From Ophiodon elongatus (taxonomy: Eukaryota > Chordata > Actinopteri > Perciformes > Hexagrammidae), in assembly GCA_016806645.1 (NCBI GenBank), contig JACSYO010002116.1:1848501-1912500 (forward strand): a stretch of 64,000 bases of DNA. The letters run 5' to 3'. This document shows, piece by piece, positions 61,691-64,000 of this stretch. The notes under the pieces are model-generated. The model did not search any database. It was not told the origin of the DNA and was given only the letters and a program-made list of their open reading frames with translations. A program made the translations under genes and the position numbers. Each line of letters starts with the position of its first letter. Within the stretch, counting starts at the first letter, position 1.

Positions 61691-64000
61691 CATTTCATTC
61701 AGCTCAACATTAGCTTCAACTAAAGATGAATTATTAATTCCGCAAACAGGGCAACTGGTACCAGGACCCAAGCGCCCCAGGGACCCCGGAGGCCCCAGAG
61801 GCCCCAGGAACACGTAGTTTGTGGTTTGATTAATTGTAGATTTTATTTGACCACCATCAAACCACTAAACCAAATATATAGTAAAATGATCAGGGCCTCA
61901 AGGTCTGGGGATTTTCACCTCATCATAATCCTCTCTTGTCAAAGTCTAGTTTAACTGTAACCGTAACAGCTGTTGGACCACTCGTTACAAACTAATATCA
62001 AATATGTCAGGATGAATTTTAAGTGTGGAATTATTTCTCCCATTAATGTTACTCACAGTGATGGGAAACAAAAGGGGAAACTATGTTGCAGAATAATTTC
62101 ATTATTTCAATTGATATCAACGTCACATGGTTCATATTCTCTCCTATATATGTGACATAATGACCGCAAACTAACCGGCATTAGCAATCCTCAATGGGTC
62201 ATTTTATTCCAGGAGTACTGCTTGGTCTGCGAGGCTCAAGGCAATCTAAAATGAAACTGGCTTGTGTAGTCTGCCATGTGCTCTATACCTGATGAGTACT
62301 TAAAAGCAAAAGGATACATATACACAATGCACAGAGAGTTGGAGGACAGTATCTTAGTTCTTAACCTCCATATCGACGCAGATCAGAGTTTTTCAAGGAT
62401 TTCTGGTCCACTAAATTTTGCTCACTGACGACTGTTTCAAGTCAATGAGAGCTTTGCAAACAGCATTGATACAGGTCAACATACACACATAAAAGTTCTT
62501 AAATGGACATATTTTCTAAGAGATGTCTTATCTATGTCTTATCAGAAGGACATGTCTGTTACCACTTCTGATTAGTTTGGGCAAAAATAACAATCCCTCT
62601 TAAACACAGAAATGTCAGATTGAACAATGAAGTGAAATTGAAATTCAGTCTGATTATCAGGCTCAGAGAAAGGGGGTGTTAAAAGAGGCGCGTTGTTCAC
62701 GTTTGCCCCCCCCCACCCCCTCCAAGCCAGTTGATTCCTCCCCTGACATCAACATCATCTTGTGAAGGTGACAGCTCATAATCAATACAGAATCAGCACT
62801 GTCTGCTTCGCCGATTGCACGGCAGATCAAAAGGGGTCAGCAGGCATGTAGCTATACCTGAAACACACTCTCAGAAGAAAAAAAAACGATTTCATAATCT
62901 CTCATTTTGAAATTGAATACTTGAAATGAAGACCCAAAGAGCAAAACATTCCTAAGTGGTTTCAGCTGCTGCTGTAAAGGATGAAGTCTTGTTTTATTCA
63001 AAGCTGTTATATTAATTTACTCTGTCAAGTTTGAATTCCTGGTCACTGCTTCACCATGTGAAACATAACAATGTATATCAGTTGTCAGGGAGTTTTAACA
63101 TCAATCTGCAGTGACTAATAAGAAAAAGATGACAAATCCCTCAAACCAAAAGCCAACACGTCACAGTTTCTGATAAAGCAAACATTATGGTAATAAATTA
63201 ACTTTTTAGTCCAGCTCTTGCTGAAATCTACTTTGAAAGTCTTGAGCCACCCTAAGTTAGTTATTCCTTGAGTCAGTTTCTCTGCATGTAAAATGAGTTC
63301 AAAGGACAAACCCATTAGGCTTTCCTCCATATCAGGCAAATGTCTTTGCACCTGCTAAACACTCAGGGTGACACCCTGCGTGGGCCTTCAGAGGATACAA
63401 CAAAACCCTTTTGCTTTCACACTTGAGTGGAAGTGTGGAAGTGGAGGCCTTTTTCTGTGAGTTCTTATCATGATTTGTGAAAAGAGAAAATGGCCTGCAG
63501 GCAATGTATACTGCCCACATACTCACACTTAATCAAAGCTGTTTGCTCACCGTTAACTCCTTGAGTATCGGACTGTGCTGGACGCTTCCCTTACCAAACA
63601 GCTGGTAGTTCCCTCTTGTCTTCTCACATGTTTTATGACTTTGTAGATTAGAGGCGATGAAGCACATGTTGTCGCTGTTCGGTTCGTCCTACTGAGCATA
63701 CAAGTTCAGTCCAAAAAAAAAACCTGTATGTGAACTGTATGAGGCCTTCACTCAAGTCATCAATTACAAATCTAGACAGAAAAATTACTTTCTGGTGCAT
63801 AAATTTTTTTTTTGGGGGGGGGGGTAAAGAATTGTTTTGTTTTGTGGGAGAATTCTAATAATGAAAACAAGCAATATTGTTCTATTGGTCCCTTGTATCT
63901 TTATGTAATAATCCAGGAGAATTTTGTATGTATTTCCTGAACTACAGTCTTTATTTTCTGTTTTCTAACTCCATGTTGAACCTCATTACCCAGGTGCTTT

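Larger units (their letters stand above)
59700..64000. other. Intergenic DNA downstream of KLF5
   Basis: No gene found. It holds short CA/GT arrays, a pyrimidine-rich stretch (about 60420-60760), one repeat copy (61540-61690) and unique sequence with possible regulatory content (60080-60200; perhaps 62740-62860). The remaining ORFs have no family signature. Confidence 0.65.

Overview
The window is nuclear DNA of a teleost fish, most likely a percomorph. The evidence is intron-rich vertebrate genes with GT-AG introns, very dense (CA/GT)n microsatellites, and diverged copies of interspersed repeats that I recognise from memory of percomorph genomes. It carries six protein-coding genes in the order DACH1 (-), MZT1 (-), BORA (+), DIS3 (-), PIBF1 (+), KLF5 (+). 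From memory this is the gene order and orientation of human 13q21-q22, so the block is an old conserved synteny. I rebuilt exon structures by hand from reading frame, splice sites and remembered family sequences. They give MZT1 73 aa (3 coding exons), BORA 571 aa (11), DIS3 954 aa (21), PIBF1 765 aa (18) and KLF5 526 aa (4). Only the first coding exon of DACH1 is inside the window.

Layout. 1-6415 is intron 1 of DACH1, with microsatellites, repeat remnants and AT-rich, homeodomain-motif-rich blocks that look like conserved enhancers. 6416-6990 is DACH1 exon 1, in a CpG-rich promoter region. 6991-15408 is non-coding, with a long enhancer-like block at 11580-12190. 15409-16652 is MZT1. It shares a head-to-head promoter with BORA (17380-20557). 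BORA and DIS3 (22026-29051) are convergent, with a 260-bp MITE between them. DIS3 and PIBF1 (29698-47810) share a second head-to-head promoter that holds two CTCF-like motifs. KLF5 (49742-56686) follows with a roughly 3-kb 3' UTR, and 59.7-64 kb is non-coding.

Function. MZT1 (gamma-tubulin complex recruitment), BORA (Aurora A/PLK1 activation) and PIBF1/CEP90 (centriolar satellites, cilia) are all centrosome or mitosis genes. DIS3 is the exosome nuclease. DACH1 and KLF5 are developmental transcription regulators.

I saw no new gene system. The least ordinary signal is the set of repeat-built splice sites. The DIS3 exon 5 donor and the PIBF1 exon 5 donor are the first GT of long (GT)n arrays. 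The PIBF1 exon 11 acceptor follows (TG)80(CG)6 with almost no polypyrimidine tract. The PIBF1 exon 12 acceptor is the end of a ~730-bp pyrimidine minisatellite. PIBF1 also has a possible alternative last exon at 42947-43021, and a 101-bp element with a CA tail occurs almost identically in PIBF1 and KLF5 introns.
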